Assembly (NCBI RefSeq): GCF_019702945.1
Contig: NZ_AP024749.1
Coordinates: 496,001-560,000, forward strand
DNA from: Flavobacterium okayamense
Lineage (GTDB): Bacteria; Bacteroidota; Bacteroidia; Flavobacteriales; Flavobacteriaceae
Length of the DNA: 64,000 nucleotides
Direction of reading: 5' to 3'
Both the position numbers and the translations under genes were made by a program. How positions within the stretch are numbered: the first letter of the stretch is position 1; the number at the start of each line of letters is the position of its first letter. The notes below the pieces were generated by a model, which was not told the origin of the DNA, made no database searches, and saw nothing but the letters and a program-made list of their open reading frames with translations. This document shows, one piece after another, positions 1 to 10,400 of the stretch.

Positions 1-1
1 A

Positions 2-205
2 ACGGAAGAAATGGATAATAACCTTAGTTCTTTTTCAAAGCAATTAGCTAGTTTTAATCCAGAAGCTTTATATGAAATGAAAAAAGTAATTTGGGAAGGA
101 ACCGAAGATTGGGATCATCTACTTTATGAAAGAGCTGCAATATCTGGTCGACTTGTTTTATCAGAATTTACTAGAAACGCTTTAAATGAATTCAAAAAAT
201 CATGA
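2..205 (+). CDS. C-terminal fragment of an enoyl-CoA hydratase/isomerase family protein (possibly methylglutaconyl-CoA hydratase)
   Basis: The reading frame is open at the left edge of the window (Thr-Glu-Glu precede the first visible Met), so only the last 67 residues are present. The tail with YEMKKVIWEGTEDWDHLL, ERAAISGRLVLSEF and a final Lys-rich stretch resembles the C-terminal trimerisation helices of crotonase-fold enzymes, particularly the methylglutaconyl-CoA hydratases of leucine breakdown in flavobacteria. The catalytic part lies outside the window, so the substrate cannot be read here. The stop overlaps the start of the next gene by four bases (ATGA), suggesting translational coupling. 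Family assignment is from recall of the C-terminal pattern only. Confidence 0.6.
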   Translation, partial: TEEMDNNLSSFSKQLASFNPEALYEMKKVIWEGTEDWDHLLYERAAISGRLVLSEFTRNALNEFKKS

Positions 206-390
206 TTCCAACTTTAATAAGTTTACTTCAAAAAGTAAACATAGAAGAGAAGATTAAAAATGCTCCTGATCAAGGGTATGAAATAGGTGTAGTTATTGGA
301 ACTTATTTACCTTTCATTGTCTTAATCATCATTGCGTATTCTACCTATTTTTATTTTAAGAAAAAAGAAAAAAACAAACCCGAGAACTAA
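202..390 (+). CDS. Small single-pass membrane protein, unknown function
   Basis: 62 residues. A short N-terminal amphipathic part (about 1-25) is followed by one strongly hydrophobic segment (about 29-51, GVVIGTYLPFIVLIIIAYS) and a Lys-rich tail (KKKEKNKPEN), so by the positive-inside rule the C terminus should be cytoplasmic. It starts inside the stop of the crotonase-family gene (ATGA overlap) and is probably co-transcribed with it. It ends four bases into the convergent oxygenase gene. No known domain recognised. Confidence 0.6.
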   Translation: MIPTLISLLQKVNIEEKIKNAPDQGYEIGVVIGTYLPFIVLIIIAYSTYFYFKKKEKNKPEN

Positions 391-1007
391 TTCAACTTTC
401 GGGTTTTTAACCAGCCTGTAATACTTAATCGCATTTGCTCAACCTGACTAACTTCGTGTTCTAAAACCTGACTTTCAAAGATCACTACTCTCCCTTTTAA
501 TGGGTATACTTTAATTTCTTCTAGAGGCTTAAATATAACTAACTCACCTCCGTATTCAGGTTTCCAATCCTCATCATTTAAATAACAAACAATTGATAAT
601 TTTCTAGAATCATCGTTCTGAAATGTATCTAAGTGTTTTTTATAAAAAGTTCCCTTAGGATAAACTGCATAATGAAACTCCTTTTCTTGAATTCCAAGAA
701 AACAAGTTCGGTTCATGTAATTAGTAAAATCATCAATTTTATTGAAAAAAACTTTTTCTTCAGGTAATAAATTGTTTTCGTCTATCCAAGAAATAAAATC
801 TCCTCTTATAGATTTGATAATTTGTTCTGAGAATTGATTACCAATTGCTGCTTTTCTAAATTCATCTTCATTATATTTCTCTAACAAAAGTGCTCTTAAA
901 TCTTCAATCTCTTTAAAATTAAAGAAATCATCAACAATAGAAAATTGTTGCTCTAAAAGGTCAATAATAACCTTTTCATACATTGGATTCAATTCAAATT
1001 CACTCAT
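387..1007 (-). CDS. 2OG-Fe(II) oxygenase (prolyl 4-hydroxylase-like)
   Basis: 206 residues with the double-stranded beta-helix signature of 2-oxoglutarate/Fe(II) dioxygenases. The iron facial triad is visible as His125-x-Asp127 (KKHLDTF) and His184 (LEHEVSQV), and Arg193 (QMRLSITGW) is placed to bind the 2-oxoglutarate carboxylate. The N-terminal 90 residues are helical and typical of the bacterial prolyl-4-hydroxylase-like branch. Substrate cannot be inferred; family members hydroxylate proteins or small molecules. It stands alone, convergent with the small membrane protein (4-base overlap of ends) and divergent from queD. Confidence 0.85.
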   Translation of the reverse strand: MSEFELNPMYEKVIIDLLEQQFSIVDDFFNFKEIEDLRALLLEKYNEDEFRKAAIGNQFSEQIIKSIRGDFISWIDENNLLPEEKVFFNKIDDFTNYMNRTCFLGIQEKEFHYAVYPKGTFYKKHLDTFQNDDSRKLSIVCYLNDEDWKPEYGGELVIFKPLEEIKVYPLKGRVVIFESQVLEHEVSQVEQMRLSITGWLKTRKLN

Positions 1008-1077
1008 AAAAATTAAGCGATAAAAGTGCGCAAATATACATTGAAATTGAATACAAAAAACAAGTGCATTAATTTAT

Positions 1078-1085
1078 TAACTTTG
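1078..1085 (+). promoter_or_regulatory. -7 element upstream of queD
   Basis: TAACTTTG matches the Bacteroidota -7 consensus TAnnTTTG, 18 bases before the queD start used here. It lies inside the longer frame that opens at 1026, so that upstream Met cannot be part of the mRNA. No convincing TTG was found at the expected -33 distance. Confidence 0.55.
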
Positions 1086-1103
1086 CAAAATATTTTTATT
1101 AGA

Positions 1104-1556
1104 ATGAGTACAATCAGAATTACAAAACAATTCAATTTTGAAACTGGCCATGCACTTTATGGCTACGATGGTAAATGTAAAAATGTTCATGGGCATAGCT
1201 ATAAACTTTCTGTAACAGTTATTGGCAAACCTATAACTGATACTAAAAACGTAAAGTATGGAATGGTCATTGATTTTTCTGATTTAAAAAAAATTGTAAA
1301 AGAAGAAATCGTTGACTTATTTGATCATGCAACAGTCTTTAACAAGAATACACCTCATATAGAATTAGCTGAAGAGTTAAAATCAAGAGGACACCATGTA
1401 ATCTTAGTAGATTATCAGCCAACAAGTGAAAATATGGTTATTGATTTTGCTTTAAAAATAAAAGCAAGACTTCCAGAAGACATTAAATTGTTTTCATTAC
1501 GATTACAAGAAACAGAGAGTTCGTATGCCGAATGGTTTCAAAGTGATAACATATAA
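1104..1556 (+). CDS. queD: 6-carboxytetrahydropterin synthase (QueD), queuosine/7-deazaguanine pathway
   Basis: 150 residues with start at MSTIRITKQF. Converts 7,8-dihydroneopterin triphosphate to 6-carboxy-5,6,7,8-tetrahydropterin in the cytoplasm, the second step towards preQ1 and queuosine in tRNA. Zinc ligands are His16 (FETGHAL), His29 and His31 (NVHGHSY); the catalytic Cys25 precedes them (GKCKNVHGH); Asp74-His75 and Glu136 (LQETESSYAEW) complete the active site, and PTSEN (106-110) is a family signature. The frame is open back to 1026, but a -7 element at 1078-1085 lies within that extension and the family starts at the shorter Met. No other queuosine genes are adjacent. Confidence 0.93.
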   Translation: MSTIRITKQFNFETGHALYGYDGKCKNVHGHSYKLSVTVIGKPITDTKNVKYGMVIDFSDLKKIVKEEIVDLFDHATVFNKNTPHIELAEELKSRGHHVILVDYQPTSENMVIDFALKIKARLPEDIKLFSLRLQETESSYAEWFQSDNI

Positions 1557-1587
1557 AAAAAGCCACTCAAATGAGTGGCTTTTTTTA
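1555..1587. terminator. Bidirectional intrinsic terminator between queD and the OmpA gene
   Basis: Perfect 9-bp stem AGCCACTCA/TGAGTGGCT (1561-1569 and 1572-1580) with a two-base loop, an A-run on the left and a T-run on the right. It can end the plus-strand queD transcript and the minus-strand adhesin/SprF/OmpA transcript. Confidence 0.9.
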
Positions 1588-1597
1588 TTTAGAAATA

Positions 1598-3463
1598 TTA
1601 TTTCTTAACAATTAAGAATTCACTTCTTCTGTTTTGCGCATGTTCCTCTTCAGTACATTTTTTACAATCTACTTTTGGTTCAGTTTCACCAAAACCTTGT
1701 CCAGAGATTCTCTCTTTATCTATACCTTTTGAAATAATGTATTGAACAGTAGCTTTAGCTCTACGGTCAGATAAATTTAAATTGTACTTATCACCACCTC
1801 TACTATCTGTATGAGATTTAGCAAATATTACCATTTCAGGATGCTCATTCATTACATCAACTAAACGATCTAACTCTTCAGCTCCTTGTTTAGTTATATT
1901 ACTTCTATTAAATTCAAAGAAAATAGGGTTTAGAATAACTTCTGTTTCTGTGATAATAGGCTTGATAGGATCCATTAAAATTTCAATAATTTCTTCTCCA
2001 CCTTCTGATTTACTCATTGATGCTACAGCGTTTTCAAAACCTGAACGTGAAGCATTAAAGTTATAATCTTTCTCACAAGCTAATCCAAATTTAGCATTAC
2101 CTTGGTCGTTAGTTGTGTTTGTTGAAACTACATTATTTTGATCATCTAAAACTGACACTAATACTCCTTCAATAACTGTTCCAGTTTTAGAATTTTTAAC
2201 CAAAACTAAACCATTTACACCGCAAATAGGTGTTGCCATATAAATGTTATCAACACCAGCTCTATTACTAGAGAAAAAAGCTACCTTTTTATCGGTATTG
2301 AAAGCAAAAGAGAAATCGTCTTTTTCCGTGTTTACAGGTTCTCCAACATTTAATGGTTCATTATCTTTAGCTAAATCAATTTTAAAAATATCAAAACCTC
2401 CGAAACCTTCTCTAGCGTTAGATGCAAAATATAAGACATCTTTATTTGTAATAAAAGGAAAACTTTCATCTCCTTCAGTATTTACTTTATTACCTAAATT
2501 TTCAGGCGTGCCATAAGTATCTCCATCTACACTTACTTTATAAATATCTTCACCTCCAATTCCTCCAGGCATATCAGAAGAGAAGTATAATGTTTTACCA
2601 TCAGCACTTAAAGCAGGGTTTCGTAATGAATACGCCTCATTGTTAAATGGAAGTGGCTTAATGTTTGACCATTTGTCTCCATTTTTTGTCGCTTTATAAA
2701 GATATATTTTACCGTATTTTAATCGTTTATCTTTATCTTTTACAAATTCACTTTCGTTAAAACTTTCACTACCAAAGAACATAGTATTTCCATCTGCTGA
2801 AATAGCTACTGGACCATCATGCCATTTAGTATTAATCTCAGAAACTAATGTTGGTTCACTCAAAGTACCATCTTCATTATAAATTGCTTTATAAACGTCT
2901 AAAAATGGCTCTTCGTTGAAACTAGCATTTTTTCTAGAACCATTTCTAGCACTTGAAAAATATACTTCGTTTGTATTTGACATTACTGCTCCAAAATCAG
3001 ATTTGTCACTACTAATTGTTGCTGGAGTAATCTCAAATAATTTAGATTGATTTTTTAAATCTTGTAGGTAATTTGGATTACTCTTAAATTCAATTGCTCT
3101 TTGGTCTTTAGGAGCTAAAGCAGCAAACTTATTCATTTGCTTATCAGATTCCGTATAATTTCCTTGAGCTTTTAACATTTGAGCATATCTATAGTATGTT
3201 TCTGCATCGTTCTTTTGTTCAGCGATCTTACCATACCATTTTACAGCTTCACTTGTGTTAAAAACATTGTAGTAGCATTCTGCCAATTGACTTTCGATAT
3301 ATAAATCATCGTCATTTTCATCTACAATTTTTAAATATGCTTCAGCAGCTTCAACATATTCGTAGCGATCAAATAATTTATCTGCCGCTTTTGTTTTATT
3401 GTTTTGTGCGCTTATTAATCCTGAAGCGATTACAAAACTTAAAGTAAAAAATATTTTTTTCAT
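1598..3463 (-). CDS. OmpA family protein with TPR and PD40 beta-propeller repeats (SprF-associated)
   Basis: 621 residues. Signal peptide 1-19 (ends ISAQ). Then TPR-like helices (about 25-130), WD40-like PD40 beta-propeller repeats (about 155-410) with recurrent ADGKTLYFSS-type blades, a carboxypeptidase-regulatory-like beta sandwich (about 413-495), and a C-terminal OmpA peptidoglycan-binding domain (about 508-621) with the NLSDRRA and QNRRSEF motifs whose Asp and Arg hold diaminopimelate. This architecture is the usual third gene after a type B T9SS adhesin and a PorP/SprF protein. Likely role (inference): periplasmic or outer-membrane anchor tying the adhesin export or anchoring complex to peptidoglycan. 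Starts 18 bases after the SprF-like gene; last gene of the operon. Confidence 0.9.
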   Translation of the reverse strand: MKKIFFTLSFVIASGLISAQNNKTKAADKLFDRYEYVEAAEAYLKIVDENDDDLYIESQLAECYYNVFNTSEAVKWYGKIAEQKNDAETYYRYAQMLKAQGNYTESDKQMNKFAALAPKDQRAIEFKSNPNYLQDLKNQSKLFEITPATISSDKSDFGAVMSNTNEVYFSSARNGSRKNASFNEEPFLDVYKAIYNEDGTLSEPTLVSEINTKWHDGPVAISADGNTMFFGSESFNESEFVKDKDKRLKYGKIYLYKATKNGDKWSNIKPLPFNNEAYSLRNPALSADGKTLYFSSDMPGGIGGEDIYKVSVDGDTYGTPENLGNKVNTEGDESFPFITNKDVLYFASNAREGFGGFDIFKIDLAKDNEPLNVGEPVNTEKDDFSFAFNTDKKVAFFSSNRAGVDNIYMATPICGVNGLVLVKNSKTGTVIEGVLVSVLDDQNNVVSTNTTNDQGNAKFGLACEKDYNFNASRSGFENAVASMSKSEGGEEIIEILMDPIKPIITETEVILNPIFFEFNRSNITKQGAEELDRLVDVMNEHPEMVIFAKSHTDSRGGDKYNLNLSDRRAKATVQYIISKGIDKERISGQGFGETEPKVDCKKCTEEEHAQNRRSEFLIVKK

Positions 3464-3481
3464 TTCTTTATCGCTTTTAGG

Positions 3482-4417
3482 TTAGAAAAATCTTGGTGAA
3501 CTTGAAACCTTCTTAGAGAAGTTAACATCCCACAATAAAATAATCTCGTGTGAAGATGGAGTTGTAACTTTTAAGTCAGAAACAATATGATCATAAGCAT
3601 AACCTATTCTTAAATTAGGTAAAACAGCATAATTAGCCATTGCACCGAAACTATCATCAAGACGATAAGTTGCTCCTACTTCAAATTTATCATTAAATAA
3701 GAAATTAGTCGATAAATCTAAAGATGTAGGCGCACTAAATGCAGACTTCAACATAAAGAAAGGCTTGAATTTAACTTTTTCATTTAAATCAAAAACATAT
3801 CCTCCAGTAAAGAAATAATGAGAAGTTTCTGAACCAAACTCATATTGATCTCCATTTACTGACAAATCTAAATGTTTAGATTTTAACATATTAGGCACTG
3901 AAAATCCAAGGTAATATTTATTTGTATAATAAAACAATCCTGAACCAATGTTAAAGTATGTATTACTGATATTTTCTGAAAATGCTGGATCATCAACATC
4001 CGGAACATAACCATTTCCAATTTCGCTGAATAAACCAACTTTATGTAATGTTAGCCCAGTTTTAATACCAAAAGCTAACTTATGCTCTCCTCCTAAACTT
4101 AGAGTGTAAGAAAAATCACCGTAAATGTTATTTTCTTCTACAGGCCCAATTTTATCAGAAATAACAGACAAACCCAATCCAACATTTTTCCCAACTGGAC
4201 TGTGTCCAAAAAAAGTAGCTGTTGTTGGCGCATCTTCAATTTCTACCCATTGTTTTCGGTAAAGTATACCCAAAGATAAACTTTCTTTAGAACCAGCATA
4301 AGCTGGATTCATTACACTCATATTATACATATATTGAGTATAATGCGGATCTTGTTGAGCGTAACCTTCAAAAAGGGCTCCTGAGGCTAAAAATATAACT
4401 AATAATAGTTTTCTCAT
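3482..4417 (-). CDS. PorP/SprF family type IX secretion membrane protein
   Basis: 311 residues. Signal peptide 1-20 (ends GYAQ) followed by the family opening QQDPHYTQYMYNMSVMNPAYAGS and the block SLGILYRKQWV, then alternating amphipathic strands of an outer-membrane beta-barrel. In Flavobacterium johnsoniae SprF is needed for export and surface attachment of the adhesin SprB, and type B sorting-domain cargo generally needs a partner SprF-like protein encoded next to it. Here the 2020-aa type B adhesin lies immediately upstream and the OmpA protein immediately downstream, so this is predicted to be that adhesin's dedicated partner. A hairpin lies between it and the adhesin gene. Confidence 0.9.
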   Translation of the reverse strand: MRKLLLVIFLASGALFEGYAQQDPHYTQYMYNMSVMNPAYAGSKESLSLGILYRKQWVEIEDAPTTATFFGHSPVGKNVGLGLSVISDKIGPVEENNIYGDFSYTLSLGGEHKLAFGIKTGLTLHKVGLFSEIGNGYVPDVDDPAFSENISNTYFNIGSGLFYYTNKYYLGFSVPNMLKSKHLDLSVNGDQYEFGSETSHYFFTGGYVFDLNEKVKFKPFFMLKSAFSAPTSLDLSTNFLFNDKFEVGATYRLDDSFGAMANYAVLPNLRIGYAYDHIVSDLKVTTPSSHEIILLWDVNFSKKVSSSPRFF

Positions 4418-4441
4418 TTTTTTTATAATAATTGTTTAAAT

Positions 4442-4466
4442 AACTCCGTCAAAAAAAAACGGAGTT
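4442..4466 (-). other. Hairpin between adhesin and SprF-like gene
   Basis: 8-bp stem AACTCCGT/ACGGAGTT with a 9-base loop rich in T on the transcribed strand. No U-run follows the stem, so it is a poor terminator; it could instead stabilise or separate the long adhesin mRNA from the downstream SprF/OmpA message. Function is inference. Confidence 0.45.
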
Positions 4467-4483
4467 ATTTTGTTGTGTCTTTA

Positions 4484-7400
4484 TTATTCTTGTCTGTTTA
4501 TATAAACCCAACCAGTTTTTGAAGGTTGATCATTAAACTCTAAAACATAAAAATAAGTCCCTGTTGGTAATTCAGAACCAGAATCTGATTGTCCATGCCA
4601 TTCATCAAGGTAATTAGTTTTAGAATAAACTTTTCTTCCATAACGATTAAAAATTTCTGCCTTTTTAACATTAAACCCTGTTAAATCCCATTCATCATTT
4701 TTATCATCACCGTTTGGAGAAATCCCTCTAGGAATTTCACAAACTTTAGTATCTACTTGGAATACTGCTTGAGCATAACACACATCATCTGGTGTAAAAA
4801 TATAATCAAAAGGTCCTACTGATGTTGTCGTAACAACACTTGGACTCCATGTTCCTGACAATGTATAACCTTCAACTGATATAGTTGGGAAATCAACAAT
4901 TGAACCTAAACATGCTTCTACACTATTAAATGTTACGATATCTTTAGCAATTATTTCTACATCTAATGTCCCTACAGTAGCACATTGGCCAGGATCTGGA
5001 GTAAATGTGTAAACTTGACTACCAATAATAGAGGTGTCAATATTAACCGCATCCCAAGTTCCAGTAAATCCTTCCAAAGAATTCATTGGTAAAGAATTAT
5101 TTATATCTCCTTGACATAAAGTTATATTATTGAAAGTAGCTGGTGTACCAGCTGTTATTGTAACTTCAAATGTTGAACTTCCAGCATTTAAACAGATTGA
5201 ATTATCTGCCAAAACTAAATAGGTAACTGTATAAACTCCAGGAGTACTTGCTACTACATTTATTTCACCTGTTACTGAATCAATTACTAAGCCCACAGGC
5301 GTAGCAGTATATTCACCTCCAGTTGTAAATCCAGGAGTAGTTGTATCAGGTAAAAGATTTGCACTTCCTTCACAAACAGGAGTATTATAACTAATTGTAG
5401 TAATTGGGTCGTTAAAAATAACAGGATTAATTACTATATCTAATGCCTCAGAATAACATCCAGTAGCTGTATCATGTACAACTAGCGTATAAGTTCCAGG
5501 TACTACTCCTGTGTAAGTTGTAGTCGTTTGAGTAGTTGATGTAGTACCATCACTCAAAGTATACTCATAATTTGCTGCATATAAAGTGTAAAAACCTACA
5601 TCACTGTAATCACCAGTTGTAGCTGTTGGGTTACCCCAATCTGTAGCAGTCCAATCTGCAGGATTCCATGTAGTTGATGGAAGAGTTGTACCAGTAGTTA
5701 TTCTTTGATAGTTGTATCCAATTCCACTTGCAGGTGTAAAGACAGAACCATCAGGAGTACCCCAAACATCTATATCAACGTTAGATAGATTTGATAAAGC
5801 AATTCTATCGTTATTATTAACTCCTGTACATGTTGTAAATGCTAAGTCAGCTACAATACCACCTTCATCTGCACTTGAACTTAATTTTACAACAAGTACA
5901 TCATCATTTACTAAAACACCACTTAAAGGTAAATCACACGATAATGTAGTACCATTTGTTGTAACTCTAATTTTATAATTACTTAAATCAACATCTGATC
6001 CAGTTCCATTGTAAATTTCAACATATGTTAAAGATCCTGGTTGAGCATCAGTAATTTCAGATATAAATAAATCACCAGGGAAATTAACTTGTGATATTAA
6101 AGGTGAAGTAACTTCTACTGTACCTGTAGTAACTGAACAAGTTGGCTGAGTTATATTGGCTGTAGGCACAGGAACAACAACTATTGCAACATTTGCAACT
6201 TCGCCTAAAATTGTGTTAACACATCCAGTTGTCGGATTAGTCACATCAACTAATGTAACTTGAACATCAACATTAGAAGTAACATTTAAAGTATAACTTC
6301 CAGTTGCATCTAAAGTTATTGGTGAACCCGGTGCTCCTGTAAATGATACAATAGCTCCAGGTGTTCCAGTAATTGTAAATACTGCATCTGAACCAATACA
6401 TGCGAATGTACTTGGAGCAGAAATAGTTGCAGTTGGCAATGGATTAACAATTACTGAAGAAGTGTTATTAACCACTATATTACAAACTGAATTATAAATA
6501 TTCAATAACGCTAAATCAACGGTACCAGGTGCAGGGTTTGTCACTGTTACAGTAGCAAATCCTGAAGCATCTAAAGTTACCGCAGGCATTGGTGTACCAT
6601 TAATAGTGTAATCTACATCAAAGTTTGGTGTACCTTCAATTACAAATACTGCATCATTTCCAAAACAAATAGGTGAATTATTTGTCACATTTGTTATAGA
6701 CGGTGAAAAATCAGTAATAATAATTGGAGTAGCTTCAAAAATTGAACATCCATTAATTACAAAATCAAAATTATCATAAGTTCCTGCGTCTAAACCTGTA
6801 ATTATAATTTGTCCATTAAAATCAGCTTGATAATCAACTGGACCAACAGGGATAGTATCGTCATTATACGTTAATGTATAAACATCTCCAGGATTAAATC
6901 CAGAAACAATTATAGTACCATTAGAACTTCCACACTCTTCATTTGTTTGTGTAAATGTAATTGCACTTTGGATTGTGAAATTTGAAATAAAATTATTTCC
7001 ACCATTATTAACTAGGATTGTATCATCACATTGATTAGGAGCGTCATTATCTCCATTTACATCATAATAAACTTCCAAGATATAATCACCCGGAACAAAA
7101 GTTGTTAAATCAATAGCTTGAGATGAATTACCCCAAATTTGATCACCAGGAACACATGGAGCTCCTGAAGTAAAAGTTCCTGCTCCACAATCTTCTAAAA
7201 AAGTTAAAGGTATAGCAGTAAATGCACTAGGAACTGAAGAAACTTCATAAACTCTATAATACATGTTTGCTCCGCATACATTAGAAGTAGCATTTTTAAA
7301 GGTTTTAATTGCAGCACCTTGTAACATAAAGTTACCTGAATTTTGTACATAAGTACCAAAATCATTACCGCTAAAACTATTTGTAGCAGCTCCGAAAGCA

Positions 7401-10400
7401 TTTGTTGAAGAACCAGTAGTATTAAAATATTCTCCTGGATCTGTTGTTTCGCAATTATCTACATAAACTGCAGAAGCAAAAGCGTTAAAAGTACATGTAG
7501 ATAATATTTCTACCTGCATTGTTATTGCTGGTGAACATGGGAATGCAACAGGATCTGGTGTAAAAATATAATCATAAACACCTGCAGTTGAAGCATCTAC
7601 CTCAGTTACTGGATTACCACCTAAAGTCCATGAACCAGTAATACCATTAGAATCAGTAGTATCTAATGTCACGTTTGGAGATCCAGAACATAATGGTCCT
7701 GGATTTGAGAAAGAAGGTGTTGTATTATCTAAAACTGTAACTTCTATAAAGTCAGCTGTTGCACATAATGAATTAGTATCAGTTGTTTGAACATTGATGA
7801 TGTAAACTCCCGGTGCCGGTGGAGTAAATACCACAGAAGGACCTGTTGTTGTATCTAATCCAGTTGCTGGATCCCAGTTGTAAACTCCATTACCACCAGT
7901 AACATCAATAGTTAAAGTATCATCAATACATATCGTTTGGTCTTCTTGAGTGATAGTTACGTCTGTTGTAAATGAACCTCCAGAAGTTACTGTAACTGAA
8001 TAGTCACAAATTGCACCTGCAAAACCATCAATCATTAAAAAATAAGTTTGTCCAGGCACTAAACCATTAAAAGTTAGAGCATTTGTTCCTGGATTCATAG
8101 GTGAATTACATCCTATTGAAGTAACAGCTCCACCACATGAACCAGAGAATATCATAAATTGTATACCTGAACCATTAGTACAGTTTCCAACTTCAACATT
8201 CATTGAAATTGAAGTTGAAGCGGCTTCAAATGTCAAGAATGAGTTATTTTCAATAGACCCACAGAATGCAGTATCTAAAGCTGGCCAAGAAGCATCAGTA
8301 TAGGTTCCTGATGTATTTCCACAATATCCGTCTAGTGAACATACTGGTGTTGCATCAACACAAACATCCGAAGCAGGTGCAGAACCACCACAACCAGGGA
8401 ATAAAGTATTAAATGAGAAAGGACCTCCCCAATAACTTACTCCATCAGCTGCGCCACAATCAGATAAAACATAAAATTCATATGTTGAATTTGGGTTTAA
8501 ACCAGTAACAGTAAATGGGTTTGTTGTAGCATTAAATAAAATTGTAGAAGCTGTTGGTGGATAACCAGAACCCGCAGGTTGTACTGCAATTTGCCAACCC
8601 GTAGCTGGTGGTGTATTAGTATCTGTCCAACTTAAAGTCGCTCCATCAGAAGTGATACTACTTACAGACAATCCTGTTGGCATACTACATGTTGGTGGCG
8701 GACCACATACAACATTAGCAGTCCAACCAGGATTATTAACTGATCCATCACTTCTAAATCTGAAAGTCAAACATCCTGAAGGATGAGTTGAAACAAACGG
8801 ACCAGGAATTGTAGTTCCCCAGAAACTTCCAGGAACACCACCAGGAACATTTCCAGCCCCATTACCACTAGCTATTTGAGGTGCAGTAATATCTGGACCA
8901 TCAAAAACATATAAACCATCCCAGTTTGCCTCAGTATTAAAAGTATTAAAAAATACTGTTACAGCATCACCTGGAGTATCTGGACAAATAGTCCATGTGA
9001 TATCTTCACCATTTGAATAGTTTGCTCCAGCTCCTCCAGAATCAGTAAAAATATCACCTCCACAGTAGTTTTTTGAAGTTGTGAAAAGTGTCGGACCTTC
9101 ATAAAAACTTGGATCAGGTGTGCCAGATGCATCACATATTGCACTTATAAAAACTTCATATTGAGTATCTGAATTTAAACCAGAAAAAGAATAACTTGTT
9201 GAAGAAACAGTTGTATTTATAATTTCAGCACCAGATGGCGGATATCCTGACCCAGCCGGCTGAATTATAACTTGCCATTGTGTGGCAGGAACTGCTACTC
9301 CACCTGTGTTATCTGACCATGTAATTGTTCCTGAAGAAGTATTAACTCCTGAAATTAGAACATTACTTGGCTGTGGACATGTAGGCGGTGTACAAGCAGC
9401 AACACCAGAAAATATAGTTGTACCTGCCTGGCTACCACTACCTGAAGGCATAGTAAATATTGTTGCACCAAGTGGATCAACTATTGAAACACCTACCTCA
9501 TTAGGGAATGTTCCTCCAGTAGTCCATACTAAATCAAATGGTTGACTACTACACAAAGGAACAGTAACAGTAATTGGACCACTTCCTCCAGTAAAAGTTG
9601 ATCCTATTGTAGCAACAGGAACCCCAAATTGAGATATAGTCATAGAGGCCCCATTCCATCCATCTCCAAAACTATCTGTCATTACAAAATCAAAATCACA
9701 TTGCTGTGTAATTGCACAGACTGCTGTTGTAAATGTTTCAGGACCAGCCCAAATTCCATAATTATCGTTAGGACAAATTGGTCTTACATAAAAATCATAA
9801 GTAGTAGCCGCTACTAAACCTCCTAAATTAAAAGGATTTGTATTAACAGGAGTTACTAATGTTCCTGTACCAGGTGTAAATCCAGTAGGACCCCATTCAA
9901 TTTCCCACTGTGTAGCACCACTTGGATTATCCCAGTTTAAGTCAACTGAAGTATCGTTTACACTAGTAACAAATAAATTTGTAGACTCCAAACATCTCTG
10001 ATCAACGTAAACATTGTCAACCAACCAACGATTACCATTGTCATTTGTCATAACAAATGCCAAGTAAACATTTTGTCCTGTGTAAGCAGATAAATCTATA
10101 ACTTTCTGCTCATAAAACGGAGCTGTTTGATTGGTATTAATATTAGAGTCATCCCATGTTTGCAAAACTGTAAAGTCTGCTGGATTAGTTTGAGAAACAG
10201 TCGCAATCCTAACAGTATATTGCGTACCATTATTTGTTCCTACTGCTTTTCTAGTTTGAAACCTTAATTGTCCGTCAGTTGGAACTAAAACTTGAGGAGT
10301 AACTAACCAATCTTCTGCAAAAGTTCCATCTGTTACATTCTCACGAATTACATAAGCAGAACCAAGCGAAGCATTGTAAGTTAAACTCGAAATGGTTGTT

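Noticed and set aside
1026-1103. N-terminal extension of QueD
   Set aside because: Contains the -7 element; not conserved in the family.
4442-4466. Terminator between the type B adhesin and its SprF partner
   Set aside because: Stem lacks a following U-run and the gene order implies shared transcription; kept only as a hairpin.
9282-9545. Open frame antisense to the type B adhesin
   Set aside because: Low-complexity mirror of the Thr/Pro/Gly-rich adhesin; no promoter or coding pattern of its own. The same applies to 5712-5978 and 2244-2516.
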